DNA of 64,000 nucleotides from Ciborinia camelliae (Eukaryota; Ascomycota; Leotiomycetes; Helotiales; Sclerotiniaceae): assembly GCA_025890175.1 (NCBI GenBank), contig JANPYM010000013.1, positions 566,013 to 630,012 on the forward strand, read 5' to 3'. The notes beneath the pieces are model-generated. The model did no database searches, had not been told where the DNA came from, and saw only the letters and a program-made list of their open reading frames with translations. The position numbers and the translations under genes are program-made. Each line of letters opens with the position of its first letter. The stretch's first letter is position 1. Below, one piece after another: positions 9,774-21,918 of this stretch.

Positions 9774-12700
9774 CTAATATTTTGAATCCCTACGGCTCAT
9801 TCGCCTCCCACCAAATTGCAACGAAGTGGGACTTGTTGGCGTACTCGGTCTCGCCGTTGGTGGCAGACCCAATTTGACTTCTCCAACCCGTCGTAAAAGT
9901 CCTTGTAACGCCAATCTAATTTCCACTCCCACATCCCTAGAAAGCAAATCTATCGCGAGTGGATAAAATACCTCGACGTACTTCTCAAATCCTTCTCGTG
10001 GGAAATTCATGAATCCTTCCAAAACATCAACAACCACCGGTCGCCATGCAATAATATTCCTTTGCTGACTCTCTTCTTCAAGCTGTGTGAAACCACGAAT
10101 AATATCAGCACACAAAGGTACCAGCGCTTGTTCTGTATCTGCCCTGTTTCGTTTTCGCTCTTCGCCTTCATCATGATACATTCTAAGCAGAATAGATACA
10201 TATGTCGCTGCACTACCAGATTCTTGCTTCAACAAGTTGGGTGGCTGTTTCATAAAGCCTTCACGCCATAGGCGCATGCGAAGTTCCTTATTCTCGTTGA
10301 ACCTTTTGGCGAATAGAAAAGACTTCTTAAGTAAAGCCATGAGCCTGAGAAGTTCTGGGCTAGGAATTTGCGCATAGACTGTATCGTTGGAAAAAAGCTC
10401 ATTGACAGTCTCGATCATTAAGAGTTGCAAAACACATCTAGTAATGATTTTATTGAAAAATCGTCGGCGAGCTGCCGTGACGACTATTGGCTGTTGTTGG
10501 AGACCTGATTGTGGCTTGTAGTCTTCTAAATCTGGAGTCGAAGCTGCTGGCGTCTGACTCTCTTGCTCGGGAATGCTTTCTGCATCCGAGGTCGCAGCAG
10601 CATTTGTACCATTGATCTTTAAAGATTGGTCATCTTCAAGGTCTTCCATTGGCACCACAGAGCTATCCATAGTACCCCCAGCTGCAGACGATGTCGCAGC
10701 GGAGAATAATTGGTATGCAGTGGTCCTTTCGAACAACTCAACGAAAGCTCCAACTATCTTTGACCAGTGCTGCGGTTTGAATTTTGTGACATTTTGCAAA
10801 ATCAACTGCTGTAAACAATTGCTACCTATTCGAGCAATCGTGTCATTTTCTTGGCATATACATAAGGCAAGTAGATCAAGGAATCTATCCAGCATGTACT
10901 CGAGCGAATCAAAGTAATGAGTAAACAAAGTGATCATGTTCCGAAGAGCTTGAATCATCGTGGTTGATAGCCATACGGACAACTCCTCGTGATTGACAAC
11001 GTTGGACATCTCGGACTTTGATTTAAGAACCATAAAGATAGGGTAAAGGAGTTGGCGCCACAGAGTATCCCAGAAATCAGAAGGAAAATCGCCTCCATAT
11101 TTGATTAATGATTCAAAAAGGTAGTTCAAAGCATTAGAGCGGACTTCCAGATCTTCTCCAGTCATAAGAACATCGTGAAAGGCGAAGAAAACAGGAAACC
11201 AAAAGGCTTCCTCCGGAGTCGTACGACTGACTGGGTTTGCAGAAGTCTCTGATGTCTTCATGGAGCCATCCGAATTTGCATTGGATTTGTGAGAGAGTGG
11301 GCATTCCGGTGTGTTCAACATCTTGGGGATAATGGACTTCAGTGACTCCATAGCTTGTAGACCCTTCTTCTGGAACTTCATATTTTTCGAGAACTCGGTC
11401 AAACAAACAATCAAGTCTGCAAATGCCCCCTGAGAGATTACGACACCAAAGCGAGTTTTATACACTTGGTTGACGTTTTCGAAAGCAAGGTTTACGATAC
11501 TCTCATATGGTTCTTTTGCTGCGACAGTGAACACACCGAACATTGTTCTCCATCCTGAGCGAATATTTTCTCCACGAGCTTGAATCATCTGAATGAGACA
11601 ACGCAGAGCCATATCCTTGACGGAAACAACGTTAGAGTTCGACATTACATGCTCGAATGGTTTCAAGAAGTCTTTCTGGAATTTAAATCCAGGAAGCTCT
11701 TCAATTTCCATAAATCGCATAGATAGTTGACGGAGAGAATCCAAAGCAAAGAATACAACGGCGGTATTGTTATGACATCCGACGCGATTGAAGTGTTCAC
11801 CTAAAACAGTCCAAATGTTGACCCATTCGAACCTGACACGAGTCATATTGTAGTAACTGATTTCCACAAGTTTTTGAAGACTGTATGTCCGTGGGGATTC
11901 GTTGGAGCCCGATATCTTGATCTCATCCCAACTGACCTCTGTCAAGGCTCTAACGAAGTGTACGATGGCTTCACCGGAAAGATTCGCCGTATTTGTGAAT
12001 ATTCGATCCACTCCCTTGATAACTTCGTCGGATCGGCTTTCCATCGCAATCTCCGTTGAATAGGTAGTACTTTGCGTGCTCGTCCGAGGACGAGCTTTAG
12101 GTCGCTGTGAAGCGGTGGATTTTCTTGATGCACTGGTATCTGACCTTGATGGAGCTACAAATCGGGCTTTCGAAACGTCGGGAATAGCCCCTTCATCGAC
12201 TCCGTCAGATATTAACTGCAGGCGATCCAATTGACTGATGCACATAAGGATGTCTCGCCACGACCCTTTCAAGAGGTTTCCTTCTGTTTGTGCCACTTCA
12301 AGAAGAACCTTCAATGCCTCCACATTCTTGGCCATCATATCCTTCGGGTTATTGAGATTAGTGGAGTTCTTGAGAGCGGAAACAAAAGCTTCACGTGGGG
12401 TTTCGAGATCGAAGAGACATGCAATACGGATTGCTAACTTCATGCCTTCGATGCATAACTTGATGATCTCAATATTGTGTGAGTTTTGCATTTGACCAGA
12501 GAGCCCGGAGAAGAATGACATCCAGGTTACTTCAAACATAGGGCCGACATGTTTGAACGAGGTGGCGGGGATGAATTTATCCCCAGATTTGGATGCGTTC
12601 TTTCGTTGATTTCGGAAAAGGTTTTTGAATAGTTGTTCGGATCTATGTGAGATCTCCTCAGATTGTTGCAAATAGGCTTCACGCTGCAAGTCACGTCCAA

Positions 12701-15284
12701 CAGTAGCCAAAGCTTGTCCAAGACCTGCTGCGATACCGCCACCAGACTGTGGAGCAACATTACCCGTGGCTGCGGCAGCCTCGCGTTCACTAGTGAGAAC
12801 GATCTCTTCCGTTTGAATTTCTTCGTAGATACCGATAAGATATTCGTCGGGCAAATTTGCATTATCGTTAATACCGCGATTGTTCTTGATAAAATCTTCC
12901 TTGGTCATTCTCTTGGCAACTTTACTGCTGTGTTGATCCGTGTTCAACATGATGACAGAGTAAGCCAGAACATAGGCGGTATCTGCATTGGCAAATGCGT
13001 TTGGGTTTCCAACAACATAGCGATTTGCAAATTTCAGCATGAAACGATCAATCTTCTGGGCCTCACCAGGAAGACGAAATGATTGCAGAAATTGACGTAG
13101 AGCATCTACGAATCGACGTTTAGTGAAATCCATAGCATCCACAAATGCGTGCATAATCGCAATATTTCGTTCTTCTCCTTCACCCAAAAACTCTCCAATT
13201 TGAGCCTTATCCAATCTATCCTCTTTTAGTAAGAATTGAGCAATACATTCTGGCGTATCTTCCGCTATGAATTTATCGGCGAGTAAAAGTTTAATGCCTT
13301 TCTTTGGCTTAAAATTGAATTGTTTGATGGCATTTGTCATTGCAGTCTTTCTCTGCTTTTCTTTTTCCAGATGTTCAGGATCATCATCCACGATAGGCGT
13401 TGAAGGTATCGGTGTGTTTTCACCAGTTATTTTGGACGAACTATCGTTGCCAGGTTCCAGTGACTCTCTAACATCAGCGGACCCTCTGATATCGCTCTCG
13501 GGACCACTAGTCATATCAGCAATTCCTTGTTGTGACCAATTTACTAGAGATCTGAGTGTCTCCACGAGACAATCCATAGCTTGTCGTTTCACAATATACT
13601 CTTTAGGGATTTCAGACTCCCCATTTTCGGTATGGCTACTCAAATGTGCTGTGGACAGGGGTGGGGGGAGTGTGCCACGAGCTTGCCAATCGCTACCCGA
13701 GCTCTTACTATTCTTCTCTTCGTATTGCTGCTGGGCAAGAGGTGTGACCATAACAGGAGTGCTCGCCGCTTTGGACAGGTCTTCAATCAAGGTCTGGAAC
13801 ATATTATCAACATTCCGATCGCAATCGTAATTCAGATATGTCTCAACAAGCGCACGAGGATCGGCGCAGAAACGATGGAGGATGCCCATGAAATGGAGTT
13901 TCTGAGTAACATGTGCGTTTCGTCTTTCTAGGAGCGCCAGATATATCTCATTCAGAAAGACTTCAATCTCTTTCTGTCAAATGGTCAGTCAAAAGGTCAG
14001 AATAATCCATCAATCAAAACAAACCTTAAATGGGGCTCTCATGAATTTTAGCATTAGCCAAAATATTTCACAACAAATTTCGAAGACCCTGTCAGCAGAG
14101 CTGGCGCCATTTCGAGTTATGCTAAGACATAGATAAAATTTAACGGCTTGTAGGAAGCCGGTGGGCTCGTTGCTTTTGCTGTTGGTAATCGTACACAATG
14201 GAGAAGTGAAGACGAGCATATTATTATTGAGTAACATATGAATGAGGTGAAGAGAAATTAACTTTGAGCGCATGGCTTGGCCTTTTACATCGAACAATTG
14301 GTCCGGTGAAAGAATTTTGGTGCTGAGATTGCAAAATGATCTGAAGATCAAATAAGCATCCCTTATATAAACCTCATCTTCCATATCCTCGGATTCTAGA
14401 CTATCATCAGTTCCGCTGTCCGGGGCTATTTGTTCCGATCCTGATGGAGGTAAGGGTTTCGCAGGCTTGACTTGTGTCACCATGGTTGGTCCTTCTCCCA
14501 TCTGCGAATCGTCGAAACTCTTGCGGTGCTCGAGATCTTTGAGTGTAAGTTTTGGCGCATCTCCATTTGAGGGTTCTTCTGCCGTCGCGGATTCATCGAC
14601 TGCCTCCTCACCCACGCTGCTTCTAGGCACACCATTTAATGACTCCGGGACATCGACTGTGAAAGAGCTAGTATTTTCAGCGTTTTTATCCAATTTCAAA
14701 AGGTTCAATCTGGCCTCCTTCATATGTATCCTTGTCTTAACTCTTTCAAATACCGTTCCAACCATTTGCGTCAACGTCCCCTGCGCAACCTGTTGGTTCG
14801 CACTATTTTTTGAAAGTAGGAAGACATTATAGACCTGTCGCACTGCCTTCAATAATCCCGCACCGTGAACCACAATTTTATCGTTTAGAACCGCTGCCAA
14901 TAATGATTTCACAATCTGCAATTGAATTTCGACCGGCGTAGTTTCTCCCTGAAAACAATCGCATATTGTATCTATCGCTCGTTCAATCAATGGTGCACGG
15001 TCAGCCTCTCTGTCTGCGTTTGGCGATGAAGGGACTGAGAAGTAAGAATAACTAATCAGTTTCCCGATACAATCCAACGCAGTCGTAGTTAACGGGATAC
15101 TTCCGGATCGTGTAGCTTCTTGTAATGGATTGAAAATGATTTCGGGATCAGGTAACTGAGGTTCATGTTCTTTAATATCCTTCAAGGCTTTCTCGACCGA
15201 TTCCCCTAATCCCTTTCTTTTCTGGGCCTCCTTTGAATTATGTATAGCTTCCAGAGCCGAAACCACAAAGACGATGGAGCTCAT
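9774..15284 (-). CDS. SEC7: Sec7-family ARF guanine nucleotide exchange factor (BIG/Sec7 type)
   Basis: Exons 15284-14025 and 13973-9774 are joined by a 51-bp GTTTGT...ACAG intron and give 1819 residues, close to the usual length of fungal Sec7. The N-terminus (SSIVFVVSALEAIHNSKEAQ) is the DCB region. HUS-box-like sequence precedes the Sec7 domain at about residues 625-815. That domain contains IGEFLGEGEERNIAIMHAF, with the glutamic-finger acidic region, FRLPGEAQKIDRFMLKFA and AYSVIMLNTDQHSSKV, all Sec7 signatures. Long alpha-helical HDS-type regions follow, with a Ser/Thr-rich low-complexity insert at about residues 1030-1070. It activates ARF GTPases on trans-Golgi membranes for coat recruitment and secretion. 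It lies head-to-head with the pyruvate dehydrogenase E2 gene, with 776 bp between the starts. The start chosen is the first ATG of the conserved N-terminus. Confidence 0.95.
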
Positions 15285-16060
15285 GGTGGTCGATCGAATG
15301 CGCCAACTTCCATCCGTGGTAACCTATCTATCCTTAGAGAGAAAGAATAAAAGATTTCGCAAGAAGTAATATCGTGGCCCTGGTAGTTAAAGTTATGAAG
15401 TTAATAAATTTATTGAAGTTGTGGTTCGGCGACAACGGTTCATAGGTAGGTAGGTGTGTAAGGTAATCCCCAATTTCTATGCTATGAACTATAAATCCTT
15501 AGCTGCCACATATCTATAGAGTCTGGCGGGCCATCTGTTGAATGAATGGATGGATTATTATGCATCCCTCCACTCCTAACTTTAGATCTATTGAGCGTTT
15601 ATTAACCAATAAGAGAAATGATTCTCCTCGAAGCGATTACTAAGCAATCACAAAGGTAAATTTGTCTTTGGCGAATATCAGCCAATAAGAAGATCAATGC
15701 TATACTTGGCGTTTAATAACCAATGGGACTCTTAACGGTGGAATTATCCCCTCCATGGTGCATGCCAACAGCGCCTAAAATGTGACTAAACTACTTTTGG
15801 ACTAATGTCAAGAAGCTCCGGCCTGCCAACGGGTTCAACCTGCGAGGTTTTCCGATATTCAACAGAACAATTTAAATCTGTGTTTTTGTCGCGAATCCTC
15901 CCACTCCCACTCCACCCCAAAATTACCTCCCACCTCCCGCCTAGTCCTACAACATCGGCTTTTAATATCCTAGACTTATATTGTCTGGATACGGATTTGG
16001 ATTCTTTCACTCCTTTTCAGTGCTTTCGTTGTACCTCTCCCCCTAGATATCCTCGTCAAG
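15285..16060. promoter_or_regulatory. divergent promoter region, SEC7 / LAT1
   Basis: A 776-bp region separates the two divergent start codons. Visible elements are a TAGGTAGGTAGG run near 15445, AACCAAT/ACCAAT CCAAT-type boxes (about 15605, 15679 and 15718) and a pyrimidine-rich stretch upstream of the LAT1 ATG (about 15890-16050). The context ...GTCAAGATG at 16061 suits a fungal start. No binding factor can be named with confidence. Confidence 0.45.
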
Positions 16061-17546
16061 ATGTTTTCCGCAGTGTTGAGAAAGCGTGCCCTTCAATCCC
16101 CATCTCTGCCATATCAATTAGCAAGATGTTATGCCTCGAAATCTTTCCCCCCTCATACCGTGGTTACTATGCCAGCTTTATCGCCAACAATGACTTCGGG
16201 TAACATTGGGTCATGGCAAAAGAAGCCTGGGGATTCAATTGTCCCTGGTGATGTCTTGGTAGAGATTGAGACTGATAAGGCGCAAATGGACTTCGAGTTC
16301 CAAGAGGAAGGTGTTTTGGCTGCCATCCTCAAGCAATCTGGAGAGAAGGATATTGCTGTTGGAAATGTTTGTACTACTTCAAGCTGAAGAAGAGTAAGAG
16401 TGCTGACGGGAAAATAGCCAATTGCTATCATGGTTGGAGAAGGAGAGGATACTTCAGCTTTCGCGGACTTCACACTCGCAGATGCTGGAGGAGAGAAATC
16501 TGCACCAGCACCACCAAAGGCTTCCGAGAAATCCGACACAAAATCTGAGACCGCTCCCCCACCCCCAACCGAATCGGCCCCAGCTCCGGAAGAAACTGCA
16601 TCAAGTGGCGGAAGATTACAACCTGCTATGGACAGAGCAATCAATGCAAGCTCTGCAGCTGTTAAATTGGCAATTGATACCGGTGTCAAGATCACTGATA
16701 TTAAGGGTACTGGAATCGGTGGACAAGTTACTGAGGCCGATGTTAAGAAAGCTTCCTCCGGAGCTTCAAGCAGCGGCGCACCAGCAACAACCGCCGCATC
16801 TAGCTATGTCGATACCCCTATCACATCTATGCGTAAGATCATTGCCGGTCGTCTTACCGAATCCGTGAACCAGAACCCTCACTTCTTTGTCGCCTCTACC
16901 GTTTCCGTTACCAAGCTCATGAAGCTCCGACAAGCTCTTAACGCCTCCGGAGAAGGAAAATACAAGCTCTCAATCAATGATTTCTTGATCAAGGCTTGTG
17001 CTATTGCATGCAAGAAGGTTCCAGCCGTCAACTCAAGCTGGAGAGACGGTTTCATCCGCCAATTCAGCAATGTTGATGTCAGCGTAAGTTCTCTTTCCTT
17101 CGTTACAACCCACTACAATTTACTAAACCTCTATTCAGGTCGCTGTTGCAACCCCAGTTGGTCTCATGACACCAATTGTCAAGAATGTCGAAGGTCTCGG
17201 TCTCGAGTCTATCTCAGCTCAAGTTAAGGATCTTGGCAAGCGTGCCCGTGATGGCAAACTTAAGCCAGATGAATACCAAGGTGGAACTTTCACCATCAGC
17301 AACATGGGAATGAACAACGCCATCGACCGATTCACCGCCGTTATCAACCCTCCACAAGCAGCTATCCTTGCCGTAGGAACCACCCAAAAGGCCGCCATCC
17401 AAGGCGCAGACGGAGGAATTGAGTGGGATGACCAAATCACTGTTACTGGAAGCTTCGACCACAAGGTCGTCGACGGTGCCGTCGGTGGTGAATGGATGAA
17501 GGAGTTCAAGAAGGTAGTAGAGAATCCTTTGGAATTATTGCTATAA
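16061..17546 (+). CDS. LAT1: dihydrolipoamide acetyltransferase, E2 of pyruvate dehydrogenase
   Basis: Exons 16061-16366, 16418-17083 and 17139-17546 encode 459 residues. Residues 1-25 are Arg/Ser-rich with few acids ([20 protein letters not shown]), a typical mitochondrial presequence. The lipoyl domain (about 33-110) carries the lipoylated lysine in [12 protein letters not shown] (K73). A Pro/Ala linker follows, then a peripheral-subunit-binding domain (about 185-225, [17 protein letters not shown]), a second linker and the catalytic domain. The active site [13 protein letters not shown] (H432, D436) lies near the C-terminus. The enzyme transfers acetyl groups from lipoyl-lysine to CoA in the mitochondrial matrix. 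Intron 1 is 51 bp and intron 2 is 55 bp. It is divergent from SEC7, with no functional link expected. Confidence 0.95.
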
Positions 17547-18562
17547 GAAGTGATGTGACGTGATACGACTTCGGGGGTTATGCTAGACTTGGAAAGTCCG
17601 GGGGTGGTTAGATGATGTGTAGGCTGATGATACAGATGAAAGAAAGAAGAAAAGAGATTCCCCATGTAACTTCTTGTACAATCAAATCAACGATCCTTCG
17701 TAGCACGCATTCCCTCTTTAATTTTTATAAAAGCAAATTATAGATTGATTTGTGATTTTCAAACTACTAGCCTTTTCAATCATTCCCGGTGATCCTTGGT
17801 CTGCACTGCTTCTTAAAACACGGGACTGGTTGATATTTGATATTACTCCCGGTGAACCCTTGAAAATATTTTCGGGCGAGCTCCCGGTGAGCACCCGCAT
17901 GATTTCTCAACATTCCCAGTGAGCTAGAGTTCGTATCAGATTACAAAATACTCGCTCACTCTCGGCGACCATCGCCCATCAAAATCAAATCATAGGTAGT
18001 CACCGGTGAGCTCCCATAATTTTATGGTAGTCTGAAGTTCCTAGTCTTCGACTTGTACAAAATGGTGTTTATCATTGCTCAACTCGTGTATTCATTTTGA
18101 GAACAAGAATATCCTATTTTTCACTCATCAATTATCATCATCACATCACATTCAGTTCTCGCGTTTGATTTCGATTTACATAGTTGTCGTACCTAGGTAT
18201 GTATAATATAGAATATCCGCGTCAAGTTTTTTTCTCTCCAACCAACCCAATCAACTCATTCCCGGAAAAGTAAGTAAATGCTCCGCCGAACACCACCCAT
18301 GACTTGCTTGCTTGACTGATTGCTTCCCCGCTTCCCCGCTTAAAATATAAAGATGAAAAGAACAAACACCACCTGCACCTAGAAACCCAAAAGCCTATCC
18401 TATTCAAGCCAGCCAATCCCGTGTATCCAACGCCTAACAATGCATATAGGTATGTAGTTATGTAAAAAAGTAAGTGCGTACCCTCTCTCACTCCAGGTAA
18501 AGAATACTAGGTGGTCAATATCCAGTTAAGCACTCCACCTCCCCCAATTTTTTCTCGTTCAA
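17547..18562. other. intergenic with CCGGTGA motif cluster
   Basis: The 3' flanks of two convergent genes (LAT1 and VAC1) meet here. Between about 17783 and 18012 there are at least six copies or near-copies of CCCGGTGA(GC): near 17785, 17848, 17883, 17913, 17962 (CTCGGCGACC) and 18002. No gene is seen. Copies of the same motif also occur at about 4092-4155. Confidence 0.5.
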
Positions 18563-20703
18563 TCACCTCCCCAACCCCAGCATCCCACCCGCACCGCCCT
18601 CCATCTCCCTCTTATAAACGCCTTCAAAATCCAATTGTTCAATCATCCCATTAACCCTATCAATCTCTCTCTCCATGTCGCCCAAATTCGTCTTTAGCGC
18701 TTCCACCTCGTCAAATTTTCTTCTTTTCCCCGCATCCTGTACCATTTCCTGGACGAAGAACCTTTGTTCTTCCAATACTATTAATCTTTCCCTTAGCTCT
18801 TTTTCTTCCAGTTCCATTTGGGATATTTGACTGATATCTGATATTTGCGATGAGGTTTCAGTAGTGTCGTTGTATTTTAAATTTGAGAGGGCGGATCGTC
18901 CGTTTTGAGGGAGAAGAGATGAGTGACTGGAGGATGGCGTGGCGTGTTTGAGGACTTTGGGAAGGGACTTAAGGGGTAACATATGAAGATGGAGGAAGCT
19001 AGAAGATTGTCGGTAGATTGCTTTTTGGATTTTTTGTTGTGTAGGTGAGGTGGTCGGTAAGTCACGTATGCGTCTTCCAGCTTGATCATATTTTCCAAAA
19101 CTATCTATTAATCGTTTTCGAACTTTGGCTGCTTCAGCAAGTTGGGCATGGGTCGGTGGCTTTTCTGGATCTTGAAGTGCGACCAAAAGGCGTTGAAAAT
19201 TTGGTAGCAGTAGACGAATACCTTTTTCGAATTGTAGTAGGTTTTCGTAAGCGCGTTGAGAAGGTGTTTTCTCCATAAGTTCAGCTTGGAAGTCCTTCTT
19301 GGAAAAGACCGTTGTTTTACAGTCGCGACACATTCGAATATCGAGACTAATATTCTCTGTATGTTTTTCTGACTGGACGTCAGTTACTGGATATGTCAAT
19401 GAATGACACTGACTATGTTGGAAACATTCAAAACTTACTTGCAGTGACATTCAGTCCAATTTCAGACGAACATCCAGTTCTAGGATCTGAACAGACAACT
19501 CGCCCACACAGTCGACAGTGATGCCGTCTAAATGACCACGAACCAAATTCTTGTTGGCAAAAAGGACATTTTGGAACTTTCGCATCATCTTCCCAGGTCA
19601 CCACTGATTGCTCTAGTATTTTGCGCGGGTTCTTCTGTCCTGCAAGAGATAATAATGTCCCATTGCTAGCCATATCTTCCGGTGGATTCGCAAGCAGGTG
19701 AGTCAATTTAGTGAGTCGTTTTTCCAATCTCGAGATTTCCAGATACGCCTTGTCCACATGCTTCCTTCGCATGGCCAGAAAATCATTTGTATGGTCTCGC
19801 AAATAGCCATTATGATCATTATATCCTTCCCTTGACTTGAAACAAGTTTCGCAAACCCTACACCATAATCCCCGTACAGGTTCGTGTTGTGCCGATCTCG
19901 AGAGTTTAATTTGGTACATCGTGTGGTCCTCGCAGAATAGACGCCCGCATTTCCTACAATTAACACTTCCGTTGACCGCACCGAGTTTCTTCCCGCATAT
20001 TGGTTCCGTGCATGTATCATTGAATCCAGATTTCTGCCAATGTGTCCTTGTAATTACTTCGTCAGGATCTGGTCTGACGGGCTCGGGGGTTGATATGCGA
20101 TTTCCAGAAAGAACATTCGGCATAGGACTCGAAGATGTTGGCACATCATTCGATTCAAAAACGTCCAATCCCTTAAGTTTCTGATTGATCACCGCTAAAG
20201 GTTGGAATTTCTTCGCCTTTATAACCTGCTTGTCAAACCAATTCTTCACTTCGTCCTGTTCTACTTCTGGAAGTTCTTGGTGGTTGTCATCGAGATGTCT
20301 GTTAAGAGTGAGTTTCTTTTCCGACTTCCGAAACATAAAAAGCATACCGATTTAGCTGTAATAGAGTCATCTACCAGACATTAGCATTATCCTGACATTC
20401 GAACATATGGAAGGGTTACTCTACCATTTCTTCGCTGCATATTGGACATAGGAGCTTCGAGCTCGCAGCGGTGACACTTGACGAGCGTCCATTTTCCAGC
20501 GAAACCCTCGAACTCAAATCCTGACTGGCATTTGGAAAAGGCGAAGTTGCTAAAGGAGATGTTGAATGACTCGAACTCGGCGAGAGAGTACTTTCTGAAG
20601 GAGTGATGAAACTAGAGCTTCGTTGTTGCGCCGGAGGGGCAGGAGGTGCCAATGACTTCCCACTACCCAAAATCCTCCCGCCTCCCAGCTTTCGGCTGGA
20701 CAT
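18563..20703 (-). CDS. VAC1: FYVE-domain endosomal protein, Vac1/Pep7 (rabenosyn-like)
   Basis: Four exons give 661 residues: 20703-20425, a 23-nt micro-exon 20370-20348, 20298-19439 and 19386-18563. Phases agree at every junction. The Ser/Pro-rich N-terminus leads to a C2H2 finger (LLCPICSEEM...LLQLNRHLDDNH, about residues 86-107) that is complete only when the micro-exon is included. A first degenerate FYVE-type zinc domain follows (about 197-255, NCRKCGRLFCEDH). A second FYVE domain (about 345-420) has the phosphoinositide-binding WSFRRHHCRLCGRVVC motif. The C-terminus has a coiled-coil region (ELEEKELRERLIVLEEQRFF) and a Rab-binding-like end. This is the architecture of yeast Vac1/Pep7, which tethers Golgi vesicles to endosomes with Vps21, Vps45 and Pep12. 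It is divergent from MET8, with 309 bp between starts. Confidence 0.9.
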
Positions 20704-21012
20704 GACTGAAATATGTTTAAATTTATGAGGAATTCTACCTCAGAACCACGCCAGCTCAAGGCATTGATTTATTGAAGGTTCTCTCTCTGTCCTTAATAAG
20801 GCTTTCCCTCCCGCCTTGTTCATTCTGTGACGGTGATTTCGAATATCCCGAGTAAGCGAAGCTGTGCCTTATCGGTATTGAATTCCTTATCGGAAATGCG
20901 GAAATGTCATCAAGGAATCCATTCATCATACATAAAGCACCGAAGTATTTCCAAATAAAGAAGTGGTAATTATGCAAAACATCAAATATCAAATACTTCA
21001 ATATCAATACAG
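20704..21012. promoter_or_regulatory. divergent promoter region, VAC1 / MET8
   Basis: A short 309-bp spacer lies between the two start codons and must hold both promoters. It is AT-rich with no recognisable operator. An ATCAAATATCAAATACTTCAATATC stretch precedes the MET8 ATG. Confidence 0.4.
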
Positions 21013-21918
21013 ATGGATGAAGAAAAATTTCCCGAAGTCGAGGGTGGTGGTTCATTGATACTGGCATGGCAAATCAAGAATAAGAGAGTATTGGTAGTTG
21101 GAGGCGGAGAGGTAAAAAGTCTTTCCCCCAATATCATTCTTCACTACCTCCTAACTATTTGAAAGGTCGCCGCAGGTCGAATTTTGAACGTATTGAATGC
21201 AGATGCAAAAGTTACTGTTGTATCACCTCGAGAAGGTCTGAACCCAGAAGTCGCATATCGAGTACAAAAGGGTCAAGTAGACTTTGTGGATAGAAAGTTT
21301 GAACCTTCAGACCTCGATAATGTCGACATGGTTTTGACTGCGGTCGATGACCCCGAAGCATCTTCACAGATATGGAAGTTATGCAAGGAAAGGAGAATAG
21401 CAGCAAACATTGCAGATGTGCCACCCGAGTGTGACTTCTATTTTGGAAGTGTTCATCGAGATGGGCCTCTACAAATCATGGTTAGCACGAATGGAAAAGG
21501 TCCACGATTTGCCAATATTGTAAGGAGGCAAATAGCTTCGAATTTACCAAACAACGTTGGGGAAGGGATAGAGAAGGTTGGAAAATTGAGACAAATGCTC
21601 AGAAAGGTTGCACCAGGGCCAGAAGAGGGACCGAAGAGGATGGCATGGTAAGCATTTTTGGTTATTGATATTGTCGTCATGCTTATATCAAGTAGGATGA
21701 TCAAAGTTAGCGACGCTTACAGTCTAGAAGACCTATGTGAGATGAACGAAGAAGACATGGAAACACTCCTAAGATTTTACGCCCCTAATCAAGTCCCACG
21801 ATTCAAATGTCTACAGAAAATGAAAGATGAATCGTGGGACTTGGGATGTTTACGGCCAATGAAAGACGAGAGTGAGGCCTTTGATGGCTCCTGGGGATTT
21901 TCTGTAGGATGGGGTTGA
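21013..21918 (+). CDS. MET8: siroheme synthase, precorrin-2 dehydrogenase/ferrochelatase (Met8)
   Basis: Exons 21013-21111, 21166-21647 and 21696-21918 encode 267 residues, close to the 274 of yeast Met8. The N-terminus has the NAD-binding motif RVLVVGGGEVAAGRI. The middle contains ANIADVPPECDFYFGSV with the catalytic Asp region, then IMVSTNGKGPRFANIVRRQI. The C-terminal helical part (YSLEDLCEMNEEDMETLLRF) matches the dimer domain. The enzyme oxidises precorrin-2 and inserts iron to make siroheme for sulfite and nitrite reductases. The last ~30 residues hold an imperfect 13-residue duplication (CLQKMKDES / CLRPMKDES) and are encoded over a perfect 16-bp inverted repeat. This end is not conserved Met8 sequence as far as I remember, so the true stop could differ. 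Start chosen as the first ATG before the conserved Trp-Gln strand. Confidence 0.9.
21790..21843. repeat. perfect 16-bp inverted repeat inside the MET8 3' end
   Basis: The arm CAAGTCCCACGATTCA at 21790-21805 is exactly inverted at 21828-21843, with a 22-nt loop. A partial direct duplication of about 39 bp overlaps the right arm (TGTCTACAG..AATGAAAGATGA against TGTTTACGG..AATGAAAGACGA). As RNA it would form a strong hairpin 75 nt before the stop codon. Confidence 0.85.

Noticed and set aside
16153..16695. 180-codon minus-strand frame opposite LAT1
   Set aside because: Antisense shadow of a well-supported conserved gene.
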